Shown in pieces: positions 35,853-45,565 of a stretch of DNA of 64,000 bases. The stretch is from Flavobacterium foetidum (lineage in GTDB: Bacteria; Bacteroidota; Bacteroidia; Flavobacteriales; Flavobacteriaceae). How positions within the stretch are numbered: the first letter of the stretch is position 1; each line of letters starts with the position of its first letter. The DNA is taken from NCBI RefSeq assembly GCF_004634245.1, contig NZ_SJTF01000003.1:425653-489652 (forward strand). The letters run 5' to 3'. The notes beneath the pieces were generated by a model, which searched no databases, had not been told where the DNA came from, and worked only from the letters and a program-made list of their open reading frames with translations. The position numbers and the translations under genes were made by a program.

Positions 35853-37214
35853 TTAGTTAAAATCATTGTAAACTGGCGTATCCAATGGTACAATTCTCCA
35901 ATTGTCTGTGTACACTTTTACAGAAGTTGCCTTTGCTGGGAATTCTACTTCGCTCGCAGATCCTGTTACATTTGATAGTTTTACATCAGAATTTTCGAAA
36001 TAAATTCCAAAGTTTTGATAAGTCGCCGCTTCACGATAAGCCAATACAGTTTCAAAAGTAAATGCTTCTTTAGACCATGCATAAAATTTGTTTAGCGGAA
36101 TAGTTACTGTTGTCCAGCCAGCGGTTTGAAAAGCAACTGATTTACCATCTACAATCCATGGAACATAATTATAAACTGCACCTGTCCATTCTCCTCCATT
36201 AAAATTATTTACCATGCATATTTTTAAGAAGCCAGAATCTTTCCATGCATCTGGAACCAAAATATCAAATTGCAAGGCTACTTTATCTAATGGTGTGTTT
36301 GCAGGAATAAAAGGGGTGAATTGTGCTCTCCAGTTATCAACACCTGTTCCTGCTGTCCAAACTTCTGACTGACGAGGTTTATTTGCTTCGAATGCAGGCA
36401 TACGAGAAGGATGATGTGGTACATATTTTCCTTGAGAAGTGTTTCCTGTTCCTAAGATTGCTGTTTCTAAATCAGTTGGTAAAATCATAGTCGCTCTATC
36501 CCAAGAGCCTTGAGTTCCTTTTCCGTCAAAATTCAATAAAATTCCCCTTTTACAATTAAAATAGGCCGGAGAATAAACACCCCCATTTGAAGTTTGAACG
36601 AATAATGAACCGCCATTTTCTGAAACGCCGTTTGGCATAGCAACCTTAAAGAATTCACCATCTTCATCTGAAGTAATTCCAGTTGTTACTTCAATATTGC
36701 CGGGAAAGACTACTTTACTTACTTCTGTTAAACCTGTTCCAGAAATGGTAATAGTTTCACCTGGATTTGGCATCGTGTTGGAAATACTAGAAATTGCTGG
36801 TTTTCCTGCACGAATTTGAAAAGGAAATGTTACTTCATGAGAATCATTTACAAAACGAATTGTATTTCTTACTGAAGGATCTGCATCTGAAATCGGGGTA
36901 TCTGCAGAAACATTTATGAGCATCGAATTATCAGATACAAAAACGACGTTAAAATAAGTAGAATATCCATTGATATAGACTTTTTTAAGACCCGTAAAAC
37001 CTGAGCCCTCAATACGTAAAGACTGTCCTAATCGGGCAAAATTAACTTCTCTGTCTGGTACTGATGAATTGACATCTTCCAAAAATACTCTGGTAATTGT
37101 AATTGGTTTTCCTTCAGCATCATTATTATCACAAGACGTAAACAGCATCCCAAATACCAACATTCCCAAGAACGCGATAGGGGCCCAATACTTTTTATTT
37201 AAAATATATTTCAT
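35853..37214 (-). CDS. Surface glycan-binding lipoprotein (IPT/TIG domains, xylan-binding C-terminus)
   Basis: This 453-residue protein has a lipoprotein signal (MLFTSCDNND). Two IPT/TIG-like beta domains follow (about 35-125 and 130-220; ISSISNTMPNPGETITISGTGL is typical in style), then a larger C-terminal beta domain (about 225-450) as in the xylan-binding SGBP-B proteins. It has no catalytic motifs. It would hold xylan at the surface for the GH10 enzyme and pass it to SusD/SusC. Its position directly after susD and before the GH10 gene is the standard one. Confidence 0.85.
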   Translation of the reverse strand: MKYILNKKYWAPIAFLGMLVFGMLFTSCDNNDAEGKPITITRVFLEDVNSSVPDREVNFARLGQSLRIEGSGFTGLKKVYINGYSTYFNVVFVSDNSMLINVSADTPISDADPSVRNTIRFVNDSHEVTFPFQIRAGKPAISSISNTMPNPGETITISGTGLTEVSKVVFPGNIEVTTGITSDEDGEFFKVAMPNGVSENGGSLFVQTSNGGVYSPAYFNCKRGILLNFDGKGTQGSWDRATMILPTDLETAILGTGNTSQGKYVPHHPSRMPAFEANKPRQSEVWTAGTGVDNWRAQFTPFIPANTPLDKVALQFDILVPDAWKDSGFLKICMVNNFNGGEWTGAVYNYVPWIVDGKSVAFQTAGWTTVTIPLNKFYAWSKEAFTFETVLAYREAATYQNFGIYFENSDVKLSNVTGSASEVEFPAKATSVKVYTDNWRIVPLDTPVYNDFN

Positions 37215-37244
37215 GTTAATCTTTTTTAGATTTGTTTTTTATTC

Positions 37245-38876
37245 TTAGAATAAATCCTTGATTCTTTCTTCTGTAAACTGATATGGCACCGGATTTTCTC
37301 TTAAGAGAGGGTTTTGAACCAATTCAGATTCCGGATAAGGAAGAGTAAAAATGGTAGCATCAATTACACCAATAGAACGCGGACTGCTGCTTCTAGCCGG
37401 ATCAATAGATACGGTATTGGTTGGGGTGTCATAAAGAATTGGCTGTATCGTTCCTCTGTTTTGACCTGTTACATAATTTATTACTTCCTGTTGTTTGTAA
37501 TAAGCTCTTCTAACTAAGTCGTACCAGTATTGTCCTTCCATTGCAAATTCTACTCTTCTTTCATGAATAATATCAGCATAAGTTAAAGTTGTTTTTGGAT
37601 CAAGTCCCGCACGGGTACGAAGTTTATTTACTCCTTCAAGAGCCATCGCATCTGATGTAGAAGCATTGTTTCCTAAAGCTGCTTCGGCATAGTTTAGGTA
37701 AATTTCACCCAAACGCAGCATATATGTGTTTAATGCCGAATTCATACGAGAAATTTTAGAATTGTCTTTGGTTGATCCTACCACTCCTTTTTTTACTGTC
37801 AAAAATTCTTTGCTGTGGTCAACTGTATAACCACCATTTGCCTTATTGATTTCTGGATAATGATCGTCGTCTGCCATCCAAGTCGATTTACGTCTAAGGT
37901 CTTTTGATTCGTATTCTTTCAAAACATCGTAAGAAGCTCTTGTCCAATAACCCCAAGCGGCATCATCTCCTGTAATATCAGAACCTAAAGCGAAGTACGC
38001 TTGCTGGGTGTTTGTAACGCCAAACTCCCCGTTTGGAACCCATTGAAGCGCAAACATCGATTCTGAATTATTGTTGTTTTCAATCATAAACAAATCCGCA
38101 TAATTGCTCATTAAACTGTACGGCCCAGAGCTGATTACCTTTTCTGCCGCTTTTTTTGCCAAATCAAGGTATTCTTGGTTTCGAGTGCCACTGTTTGGGT
38201 TATCACTGATTCCAGAATAAGAAAGGTACACACGAGATAACATTCCGAAGGCACTGTATCTTGTTAATCGGCCGGACTGACCAGCAGTTTCTGGAAGATA
38301 TTTAGCTGCAAATTCTAAATCACGCATTGCAAATTCGTAAACATCTTTTAGCGGATTTTTATTGACTACTGGATTTTTAACCAACTCTTTTGGATCTGTC
38401 GAAATAATCACATCACCCCATAAAGAAGCTAAATACCAATAAGCTGTTCCTCTCATAAAACGCGCTTCGGCTATATATTTATTTTTAATAGACTCACCTA
38501 CTGTGCTTCCTGAAATTCCGATTATAACATTATTTGACTGTTGTACCACATTGTATAACGATCCCCAAGCAGAAACCAAAGGTCCAGTTAATCCTGTTTC
38601 GGTCAAATCTGTAAAAGGATAAACATAATCTGAATAAGGCGCATATAGATTATTTGAGCGTCCGTCTCCTAATCCATAGTAGAATTTATCGTTAAAATCG
38701 AACCAAACTCTATTGTATAAAGGTCCCGTTGCGGCCTGAAAATCGGATTCGGTTTTATAAAAATTTTCTTTTGTAATTACATCATTTGGTTCAACGTCTA
38801 AAATATCGCTGCAACTCGTCCAAACAAATGGCAATGCAATAATTAAAGCCGTATAAAATATTTTCTTTGTTTTCAT
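37245..38876 (-). CDS. SusD-family xylan-binding surface lipoprotein
   Basis: This 543-residue protein has a lipoprotein signal (LPFVWTSCSDILDVEP). It has the SusD fold with N-terminal NFYKTESDFQAATGPLY, the middle AEARFMRGTAYWYLA, and the C-terminal LNYAEAALG and RRVEFAMEGQYWYDLVRR blocks typical of RagB/SusD. It forms the lid over the SusC porin, whose gene ends 10 nt upstream. Xylan as ligand is inferred from the gene neighbours. Confidence 0.92.
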   Translation of the reverse strand: MKTKKIFYTALIIALPFVWTSCSDILDVEPNDVITKENFYKTESDFQAATGPLYNRVWFDFNDKFYYGLGDGRSNNLYAPYSDYVYPFTDLTETGLTGPLVSAWGSLYNVVQQSNNVIIGISGSTVGESIKNKYIAEARFMRGTAYWYLASLWGDVIISTDPKELVKNPVVNKNPLKDVYEFAMRDLEFAAKYLPETAGQSGRLTRYSAFGMLSRVYLSYSGISDNPNSGTRNQEYLDLAKKAAEKVISSGPYSLMSNYADLFMIENNNNSESMFALQWVPNGEFGVTNTQQAYFALGSDITGDDAAWGYWTRASYDVLKEYESKDLRRKSTWMADDDHYPEINKANGGYTVDHSKEFLTVKKGVVGSTKDNSKISRMNSALNTYMLRLGEIYLNYAEAALGNNASTSDAMALEGVNKLRTRAGLDPKTTLTYADIIHERRVEFAMEGQYWYDLVRRAYYKQQEVINYVTGQNRGTIQPILYDTPTNTVSIDPARSSSPRSIGVIDATIFTLPYPESELVQNPLLRENPVPYQFTEERIKDLF

Positions 38877-38886
38877 TTTGCAGTTT

Positions 38887-41800
38887 TTAGAAATTAACAG
38901 TTAGTCCAAGTGTGGTAATTATTGGGGATGGATAACGGCCATTATCAACGCCATATAAAAGGTTATTTTGATTCGCCGCCCCAATCTCAGGATCGTATCC
39001 TTTATATTTAGTAAATGTCAATACGTTTTGAGTATTCGAATATATTTTGACATTCGAAATACCATATTTAGAATACAAGTTTTTTGGAAGGTTATAACCA
39101 ATAGAAATGTTTTTAACTCGTACATAAGAGCCATCTTCTACAAATCGGTTACTCAAACGATAATTGGAAGCAGAGGCTGCAGATGAAGCTGCGATTCGTG
39201 GCATATAAGGATCACCGCCAACAATTTGAACATTGCGGTAATCGTTTGGCCCATTAGGATCAATAAGTTCTAATTGCGCGTATCCTAGAGAAGTTTTTAA
39301 AAGATTTGTATTTTCACGTGGATTTTCTAACCAACGTCTTTGATAGTTTAGCACTTCATTTCCATACGATCCTGTCAGGAATATATTGACATCAAAACCT
39401 TTGAATGAAAAAGTGTTTCCAACTCCAAATACAAATTTAGGTTCTGGATTTCCAATATAATCAGTATCTTTTTCATTGATTATTCCATCTTTATTTTTGT
39501 CTTCAAAAATATAATCTCCTATCCAGACGCCGTTTTCTCCAATTGCCATTCCTTCCGGCAATGCAGTAGGTTTTACTACTCCGTCTTTATCTTTGTAATA
39601 GAAATCTGTTGCTTTCTCAAAACGACCAATCACTTTATATCCATAAAATTGTCCGATCGGCTGTCCAACAGCTGTACGAGTCACCACTGTCACGTCTGAT
39701 CCCTGTTGAACTCTTTGGTCGTACACACCAGAATCTGAATTAAGAGCAAGAACCTTGTTTCTGTTCATAGAAAAAGTAATATTAGATTTCCAGACAAAAT
39801 CAGTACGCTCCATGTTTATAGTATTCAAGGTCAATTCAATTCCTTTGTTTTCAATAGAACCAATGTTGTAGATTGGTGGCGTAGTCGACCCTTGCCCTGT
39901 GGTTCCTGCGTATGCAGGAAGCGATAGTGGCAATAGCAATCCTTCTGTTTTTTTGTAGTAAAGGTCTGCCGTAAATTCTATTCTGTTATTAAACAAGCCC
40001 AAATCAAGGCCAAGGTTGCTAGATTTTGTTTTTTCCCATCCCAAATCAGGATTTGCTGTATTAGTAGCAATCTGTCCGGTACCCCAATTAGTAGCCGAAG
40101 TTCCATAGATTGAGGTGTAAGGATAGGCAAATTGGACATTTTGGTTCCCTACAAGCCCCCATCCAAGTCTTAATTTTAGATTATTAACGGTCTTGTTATC
40201 CTTTAAGAAACTTTCATTAGAAATCTTCCACGCCAAAGCTGCAGATGGAAACCAATCCCATTGATTTTCTTTAGCAAATTGAGACGAACCGTCTCTTCTC
40301 AAAGTCGCTGTCAGCAAATATCTATCATCAAAAGAGTAAAACAACCTTCCGAAATAAGAACTAAGTGCGCTTTTAAAGCTTGAATTTGAGTTTCTTGCCG
40401 TTGTAGAATCTCCTGCATTTAAATCTGTCGCCCCATTTGTAATGTAACCAGAACGATAGCCATACAGATTATCACGGTAGTTTTCTACAAATTCCTGACC
40501 AGCCATTGCAGTTACTGTATGTTTTCCAAATGTTTTATTATAAGTTAAAGTATTATTCCAAATCCAGTTGTCGCTTAAAGATTTAGTTCTTGTACCTTCT
40601 CTTACATCATTAACAAGAGCTCCAAAAGTATAAGAAGGATTAAAAGTGTAATTGTTTCCAAAATTATAATCTACAGAATACTGTGATTTAAGCTTTAAAT
40701 CCTTAAAAAATGTAATTTCTGCATAAGCATTTGCTCTAATGCCATAATTCTTATTAAAATTATCTCTCATCATTGCCAGCCCCAAAGGGTTGTTCTGTAC
40801 AAATTCTGTGGTATCCGGCCCATCAAAAGTTCCATCTGCATTACGAGCCGCAACGTTTGGAGTTTGCTTTAAGGCTGTCAATATTAAAGCATTATCAGAA
40901 AAAGTATTCACCTGATTTGTTTTGTTCAGTGCTAAATTCACTCCAACCTTTAAAAAACTTTTTACCTGCGAATCGATAACCCCTCTCAGATTAAAACGAT
41001 TAAATCCAGAGCCGATCGCAATTCCTTCCTGATCCAAATAGCCAATACCAAATGAGTAAGTAGTCGTATCTGAACCGCCAGCACCAGATAAATTGTAGCT
41101 CTGCATCATAGCAGTTGTAAATAATTCATCCTGCCAATTGGTTCCGTCTCCTAATAATTCAGGTCTTATAAAAGTATTATCTCTTTGCACGATTCCTAAA
41201 TCTGCGCGAGTATTTTTAAGAGTTCCATATTCTCTTAAATTAAGAACTTGCAACTGTTTTGGTATTTTTTGCCAGCCTACATAACTATCAAAATTCAAAG
41301 ATAGCTCGCCTTTTTTTCCCGTTTTAGTCGTAATAATAATTACCCCACTACCCGCTCTCGAACCATAAATGGCTGTTGCTGAAGCATCTTTTAATATGTC
41401 AACGCTCGCAATATCTGCTGGGTTAATACCAGCCAGCGGGTTATTGTTGTTTGAGCCTGTATTTCCATCGATTACAACTCCATCAATAACATAAATAGGT
41501 TCATTAAGTCCTGATATTGAGCTAAGACCACGAATACGAACAGAAGCGCTCGAACCCGGAGCACCATTGTTCGCCTGTATATTTACACCCGCCGCGCGTC
41601 CTTGCAAAACTTGATCGAGAGTTGTCGCTACCGACTGGCTGATTACAGTACTGTTAACGGAAGAAACCGCTCCGGTTAAATCACCTCTTTTGGCAGTACC
41701 ATAACCGATTACAACAACCTCTTTAAGGCTGTTTAAATCTTCTTCGAGCACAACATCGATTTTATTTTTACCAGCTACCGCAACTTCTTTGGTTTTGTAA

Positions 41801-42057
41801 CCGATAAAACTGAAAGATAAAACTGCATTTGCAGGTACAGAGCTAAGCGTAAAAGTTCCATCAAAATTTGAAACAGTACTGGTTTTAGTCCCTTTAACAA
41901 AAATGTTTACACCTGGTATAGGACCGCCGACATCAGAAACTGTCCCTGAAACACTGGTTTGAGCATTTACCGCAGCAGACAATACCAGCATAAGGAATAC
42001 GAATCCCAAATTCTTAAAGTATTTAGATCTGCTTTTAGTAATTAAAAAGTTAGTCAT
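38887..42057 (-). CDS. SusC-family TonB-dependent transporter for xylan oligosaccharides
   Basis: This 1056-residue protein has a signal peptide (about 1-32, ending in AVNAQ). A carboxypeptidase-regulatory-like domain (about 35-110), the TonB box/plug with VVVIGYGTAKRGDLTGAV and SATAIYGSRAGSGVIIITTK, and a large barrel follow. There is no STN domain, unlike the other SusC in this window, so it is not expected to signal through FecR. It is the first gene of the operon that continues through susD, the glycan-binding protein, the GH10 gene and the GH35-like gene. A -7 element and a LacI-type operator lie upstream. Confidence 0.93.
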   Translation of the reverse strand: MTNFLITKSRSKYFKNLGFVFLMLVLSAAVNAQTSVSGTVSDVGGPIPGVNIFVKGTKTSTVSNFDGTFTLSSVPANAVLSFSFIGYKTKEVAVAGKNKIDVVLEEDLNSLKEVVVIGYGTAKRGDLTGAVSSVNSTVISQSVATTLDQVLQGRAAGVNIQANNGAPGSSASVRIRGLSSISGLNEPIYVIDGVVIDGNTGSNNNNPLAGINPADIASVDILKDASATAIYGSRAGSGVIIITTKTGKKGELSLNFDSYVGWQKIPKQLQVLNLREYGTLKNTRADLGIVQRDNTFIRPELLGDGTNWQDELFTTAMMQSYNLSGAGGSDTTTYSFGIGYLDQEGIAIGSGFNRFNLRGVIDSQVKSFLKVGVNLALNKTNQVNTFSDNALILTALKQTPNVAARNADGTFDGPDTTEFVQNNPLGLAMMRDNFNKNYGIRANAYAEITFFKDLKLKSQYSVDYNFGNNYTFNPSYTFGALVNDVREGTRTKSLSDNWIWNNTLTYNKTFGKHTVTAMAGQEFVENYRDNLYGYRSGYITNGATDLNAGDSTTARNSNSSFKSALSSYFGRLFYSFDDRYLLTATLRRDGSSQFAKENQWDWFPSAALAWKISNESFLKDNKTVNNLKLRLGWGLVGNQNVQFAYPYTSIYGTSATNWGTGQIATNTANPDLGWEKTKSSNLGLDLGLFNNRIEFTADLYYKKTEGLLLPLSLPAYAGTTGQGSTTPPIYNIGSIENKGIELTLNTINMERTDFVWKSNITFSMNRNKVLALNSDSGVYDQRVQQGSDVTVVTRTAVGQPIGQFYGYKVIGRFEKATDFYYKDKDGVVKPTALPEGMAIGENGVWIGDYIFEDKNKDGIINEKDTDYIGNPEPKFVFGVGNTFSFKGFDVNIFLTGSYGNEVLNYQRRWLENPRENTNLLKTSLGYAQLELIDPNGPNDYRNVQIVGGDPYMPRIAASSAASASNYRLSNRFVEDGSYVRVKNISIGYNLPKNLYSKYGISNVKIYSNTQNVLTFTKYKGYDPEIGAANQNNLLYGVDNGRYPSPIITTLGLTVNF

Positions 42058-42157
42058 AAATAATTGGTTTAGTTAATGGTTAGTTTGTAAGTTTTCGTTC
42101 CATCAATCAGCTGACTTGTCTTTCAGAATCAGACAAAAAAACAGATTGATTTCAAAA

Positions 42158-42165
42158 CAAATATA
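42158..42165 (-). promoter_or_regulatory. susC -7 promoter element
   Basis: On the minus strand the sequence is TATATTTG, a match to TAnnTTTG. The region expected for the -33 TTG, about 20 nt further upstream, falls at the edge of the LacI-type operator 42185-42194 (GATTG), so a bound repressor would cover the -33 element. Confidence 0.6.
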
Positions 42166-42184
42166 TATAAAAAAGGACACAAAA

Positions 42185-42194
42185 CAATCGGTTG
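42185..42194 (-). promoter_or_regulatory. LacI-type operator upstream of susC (proximal)
   Basis: CAATCGGTTG with a central CG and CAA/TTG arms, in the wider context ACAATCGGTTGCG. It is 19 nt upstream of the -7 element, overlapping the -33 position. Confidence 0.7.
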
Positions 42195-42518
42195 CGTTAA
42201 TTTTTTTTGACAATTTCAAAAATAATTACGAATAAAAAAACACTATAAACACTTTAAACGCAAATATTTTGAGTTTTTATCAAAATACCGTGTCGCACGA
42301 CGACAATCCTAGATAGAACTAAACATTTTTGCCAAAAAAGTTATATAAAATATAAAAGAGGAAGTGAAGACTTTTTTTTAAAGAATTATAACGTAAGCTC
42401 AAATATTAAAAAAGGTAAATCGTAGTAATTGCAGTAAACGGAATCATACGAATGATTGTTTAGTGTAGCTGCCGTATGGTAAGTTTAGATAAAATATTCT
42501 TTTCGAAAACAAAAACAA

Positions 42519-42528
42519 CAATCGGTTG
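42519..42528 (-). promoter_or_regulatory. LacI-type operator upstream of susC (distal)
   Basis: CAATCGGTTG again, in the context ACAATCGGTTGCT, 334 bp from the proximal copy and just past the xylA-side terminator. It could serve a second susC promoter or form a repression loop with 42185-42194. Confidence 0.65.
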
Positions 42529-42539
42529 CTAAAAACCAA

Positions 42540-42574
42540 AAAACTCCATTCAACCTAAGTTGAATAGAGTTTTT
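42540..42574. terminator. Bidirectional terminator hairpin downstream of xylA
   Basis: AAACTC-ATTCAAC pairs with GTTGAAT-GAGTTTT with one internal mismatch. A-runs flank the left side and T-runs the right, so it works on either strand. It isolates the susC promoter region from the xylA operon. Confidence 0.7.
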
Positions 42575-42714
42575 ATTTTAATCTAACAAAATTGTCTTTT
42601 GTGGCCGTATTACTTACGTACATTTTAAATGTAAAGTAGTATTTGTGTTCAATGCAGCAACTACATCATAAACAACGTTCCTTGACACTATCTTTACCAT
42701 TTACTTTTTAAAGC

Positions 42715-42737
42715 CCTGACAGCTAGTAACTGTCAGG
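42715..42737 (-). terminator. Hairpin just after the xylA stop
   Basis: A perfect 8-bp stem CCTGACAG/CTGTCAGG with a 7-nt loop, about 10 nt past the xylA stop. The T-tail on the minus strand is weak (CTTTAAAAAG), so it may protect mRNA ends more than terminate. Confidence 0.55.
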
Positions 42738-42747
42738 ACAAAAATTA

Positions 42748-44073
42748 TTATATGTATTGATTGATGATATTCTCAAACAATTCTTGTTTACCACTTTGAA
42801 GCGTTAATTCTCCGTTTTGGTTTGCGATATCATAAAGATCTTTTAATCCTAATTTTCCGTTTTCAAAATCTTTACCCTTTCCAGAATCAAATGAACTGTA
42901 TCTTTCTTTTCTTAATTTCTCGTATGGAGAAGAAGAAATGATTTTATCTGCAGTCAATAAAGCTCTTGCAAAAGTATCAGCTCCACCAATGTGAGCTAAG
43001 AAAACATCTTCTAAGTCTGTTGAGTTTCTTCTGATTTTAGCATCAAAGTTAACTCCTCCGCCTTGCAATCCGCCAGCTTTTAAGAAAACTAACATCGCTT
43101 CAGTAGTTTCCTGAATATTATTTGGGAACTGGTCTGTATCCCAACCGTTCTGGTAATCTCCTCTGTTAGCATCAATGCTTCCTAACATTCCAGCTTTTGC
43201 AGCCACTTCTAATTCGTGTTGGAAAGTGTGCTGCGCCAATGTAGCGTGGTTTACCTCGATGTTGATTTTGAAATCTTTATCTAAGCCATATTCTTTCAAG
43301 AATCCGATTGCTGTAGCCGAGTCAAAATCGTATTGGTGCTTAGATGGCTCCATTGGTTTTGGCTCAATGAAAAAAGTTCCTTTAAAACCTTGCGCTCTTG
43401 CGTAGTCTCTAGACATTGCCAAAAATTGCGCCATGTGGTCTAATTCTCTTCCCATATCTGTGTTCAGTAAAGACATATAACCTTCTCTACCACCCCAGAA
43501 TACATAGTTTTCTCCGCCTAAAGCGATTGTTGCATCCAATGCTAATTTTACTTGCCCTCCGGCTCTTGCTACTACATTAAAATCTGGATTTGTAGCCGCC
43601 CCGTTCATGAATCTTGGGTTTGAGAAACAGTTTGAAGTTCCCCAAAGCAATTTAATTCCAGATTCTGCTTTTTTCTGTTTTAAATAATCAGTAATAAAAG
43701 CCAAACGTTTTTCTGATTCTGCGAAAGTCGGTCCTTCATTGATCAAATCGTAATCGTGGAAACAGAAATAATCGAATCCCATTTTGCTGATGAATTCAAA
43801 AGCCGCATCTGCTTTATCCTTAGCAGCCTGATACGGATCTGATGAAGCATCCCAAGCAAACTGCTGTGTTCCTGGTCCAAATGGATCGCTACCTTGTCCG
43901 CAGAAAGTATGCCAGTAAGCGATAGCAAATTTAAAGTGCTCACGCATTGTTTTTCCAGCTACAACTTGGTCTGGATTGTAATATTTAAATGCCAAAGGAT
44001 TATCTGATTCTTTGCCTTCAAACTTAATTTGGCCGATACCTTTGTAGTATTCTTTGTCTCCTAAAGTTATCAT
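42748..44073 (-). CDS. xylA: Xylose isomerase
   Basis: This 441-residue cytoplasmic enzyme converts D-xylose to D-xylulose. Length and sequence fit the class II (long) xylose isomerases: the catalytic His is in FCFHDYD, the metal-binding Glu in [15 protein letters not shown], and [18 protein letters not shown]-type ([10 protein letters not shown]) and [11 protein letters not shown] blocks are all present. It starts 8 nt after the xylB stop and is the last gene of the gntR-xylB-xylA operon. Hairpins follow. Confidence 0.97.
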   Translation of the reverse strand: MITLGDKEYYKGIGQIKFEGKESDNPLAFKYYNPDQVVAGKTMREHFKFAIAYWHTFCGQGSDPFGPGTQQFAWDASSDPYQAAKDKADAAFEFISKMGFDYFCFHDYDLINEGPTFAESEKRLAFITDYLKQKKAESGIKLLWGTSNCFSNPRFMNGAATNPDFNVVARAGGQVKLALDATIALGGENYVFWGGREGYMSLLNTDMGRELDHMAQFLAMSRDYARAQGFKGTFFIEPKPMEPSKHQYDFDSATAIGFLKEYGLDKDFKINIEVNHATLAQHTFQHELEVAAKAGMLGSIDANRGDYQNGWDTDQFPNNIQETTEAMLVFLKAGGLQGGGVNFDAKIRRNSTDLEDVFLAHIGGADTFARALLTADKIISSSPYEKLRKERYSSFDSGKGKDFENGKLGLKDLYDIANQNGELTLQSGKQELFENIINQYI

Positions 44074-44081
44074 TTTGTCTT

Positions 44082-45563
44082 TTATTTATTTGTTAATATT
44101 AATTCTAATTCTTGTTTCCATTTTTTATAAGCCGTTTCATATTCCTCTTTGTTTTTTAGAGGCAAAAAGGTCATTACGTGATCGTTTGTGGTAATTCCTG
44201 AACCAAATTTTTCAAAGTCGCCATCTGTCAAGCCAACAGCTCTTGCTGCTCCTACAGCTCCAGTTGTATTGTAAATTTCGATTTCATGCCCAATTAATGT
44301 TGCAACCGTATTAGAGAAAATTTCAGAACGGAATAAATTATCATTTCCAGCTCTGATTACATTAATCGTCGCATTATCATCTTTCAAACATTCCATTCCG
44401 TACACAAAAGAAAATGCAATTGCTTCCAAAGATGCTCTGAATAAATGCGCATTGGTATGAATATTAAAATTCAGGTTTAAGATATGCGATCCAATGTTTT
44501 TGTTATTAAACATTCTCTCAGCTCCATTTCCAAACGGAATTACAACCAATCCTTGTGAGCCTACATTTATCTGAGATGCTTTTTCGTTCATTTCTTCGTA
44601 CGACTCATTTCCGATATTGTTTCGCATCCATCGGTATTGGATTCCTGCTCCGTTTATATTCAGCAATTTTCCAACTCTCGGATTTGATTCCGTATAATTT
44701 ACATGAACAAAGTTGTTTACACGAGTACTTTTTCCTGAATTTGTTTCGGTAACCGCATAGAAAACGCCCGAAGTACCACCTGTTGCTGCCACTTCTCCCG
44801 GACGAAGTACATTTAATGATAAAGCATTATTTGGCTGATCTCCCGCTCTGTACACAATCGGAATTCCAGCTGGCAATCCTGATTCTACAGCAGCTTTTTC
44901 TGTAACAACTCCTTGGTTGGTAAAATTTTCTACGATTTTTGGCGTTAATGCGGCATCAATTCCGTAATATTCTAAAAGCCAATCGGCTACTTTATTTTCT
45001 TTATAATCCCAAAGCATTCCTTCAGACAAACCGTTTTTGGTAGTCGTTACTTCGCCTGTTAATTTCAAAGCGATGTAATCTCCCGGAAGCATGTATTTTG
45101 AGATTTTATTGTAAACTGCCGGTTCATTTTCTTTTACCCATTTCAGTTTCGAAGCGGTAAAATTCCCTGGCGAATTCAATAAATGCGACATGCATTTGTC
45201 TTCTCCAATTTCGGCAAAAGCGGTATTCCCAATCTCAACCGCACGGCTGTCACACCAAATGATTGAATTTCGAAGTGCATTTCCAGCTTCATCCACAATT
45301 ACCAATCCGTGCATTTGGTACGAAATACCAATTCCTTGAATTTTAGACGCATCGATATTTGCCTCTTTAATTGCTCTTTTCGTTGCTGTACAAATGTACT
45401 GCCACCACATTTCGGGATCTTGTTCCGCCCAATCTGGGTGAATCGAAAGGATTTCCATTTCGTTCTGAGGCTCGTTCAAAACAATCACTTTTTTACCCGT
45501 TTCTGCTTCAACAATTGCTGCTTTCACAGAAGAACTTCCAATATCATATCCGATATAATACAT
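44082..45563 (-). CDS. xylB: Xylulokinase (FGGY family)
   Basis: About 493 residues. It phosphorylates D-xylulose to D-xylulose 5-phosphate for the pentose phosphate pathway. The N-terminal phosphate-1 motif is [13 protein letters not shown], the FGGY_N region carries [11 protein letters not shown] and SIIWCDSRA, and the C-terminal domain has [10 protein letters not shown] and [11 protein letters not shown] place the start at the ATG at 45563 (MYYIGYDIG). A longer frame to 45608 would overlap the upstream regulator gene and adds no family-like sequence. With this start the gene begins 2 nt after the gntR stop, so translation is probably coupled. Confidence 0.95.
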   Translation of the reverse strand: MYYIGYDIGSSSVKAAIVEAETGKKVIVLNEPQNEMEILSIHPDWAEQDPEMWWQYICTATKRAIKEANIDASKIQGIGISYQMHGLVIVDEAGNALRNSIIWCDSRAVEIGNTAFAEIGEDKCMSHLLNSPGNFTASKLKWVKENEPAVYNKISKYMLPGDYIALKLTGEVTTTKNGLSEGMLWDYKENKVADWLLEYYGIDAALTPKIVENFTNQGVVTEKAAVESGLPAGIPIVYRAGDQPNNALSLNVLRPGEVAATGGTSGVFYAVTETNSGKSTRVNNFVHVNYTESNPRVGKLLNINGAGIQYRWMRNNIGNESYEEMNEKASQINVGSQGLVVIPFGNGAERMFNNKNIGSHILNLNFNIHTNAHLFRASLEAIAFSFVYGMECLKDDNATINVIRAGNDNLFRSEIFSNTVATLIGHEIEIYNTTGAVGAARAVGLTDGDFEKFGSGITTNDHVMTFLPLKNKEEYETAYKKWKQELELILTNK

Positions 45564-45565
45564 AC

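Larger units (their letters stand above)
42058..42747. other. Intergenic region between xylA and susC, 690 bp
   Basis: No gene is visible. From the xylA side it holds two terminator hairpins (42715-42737 and 42540-42574), one LacI-type operator (42519-42528), about 320 bp without recognisable features, a second operator (42185-42194) and the susC -7 element (42158-42165). The susC leader from there to the ATG is about 100 nt. Confidence 0.75.
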
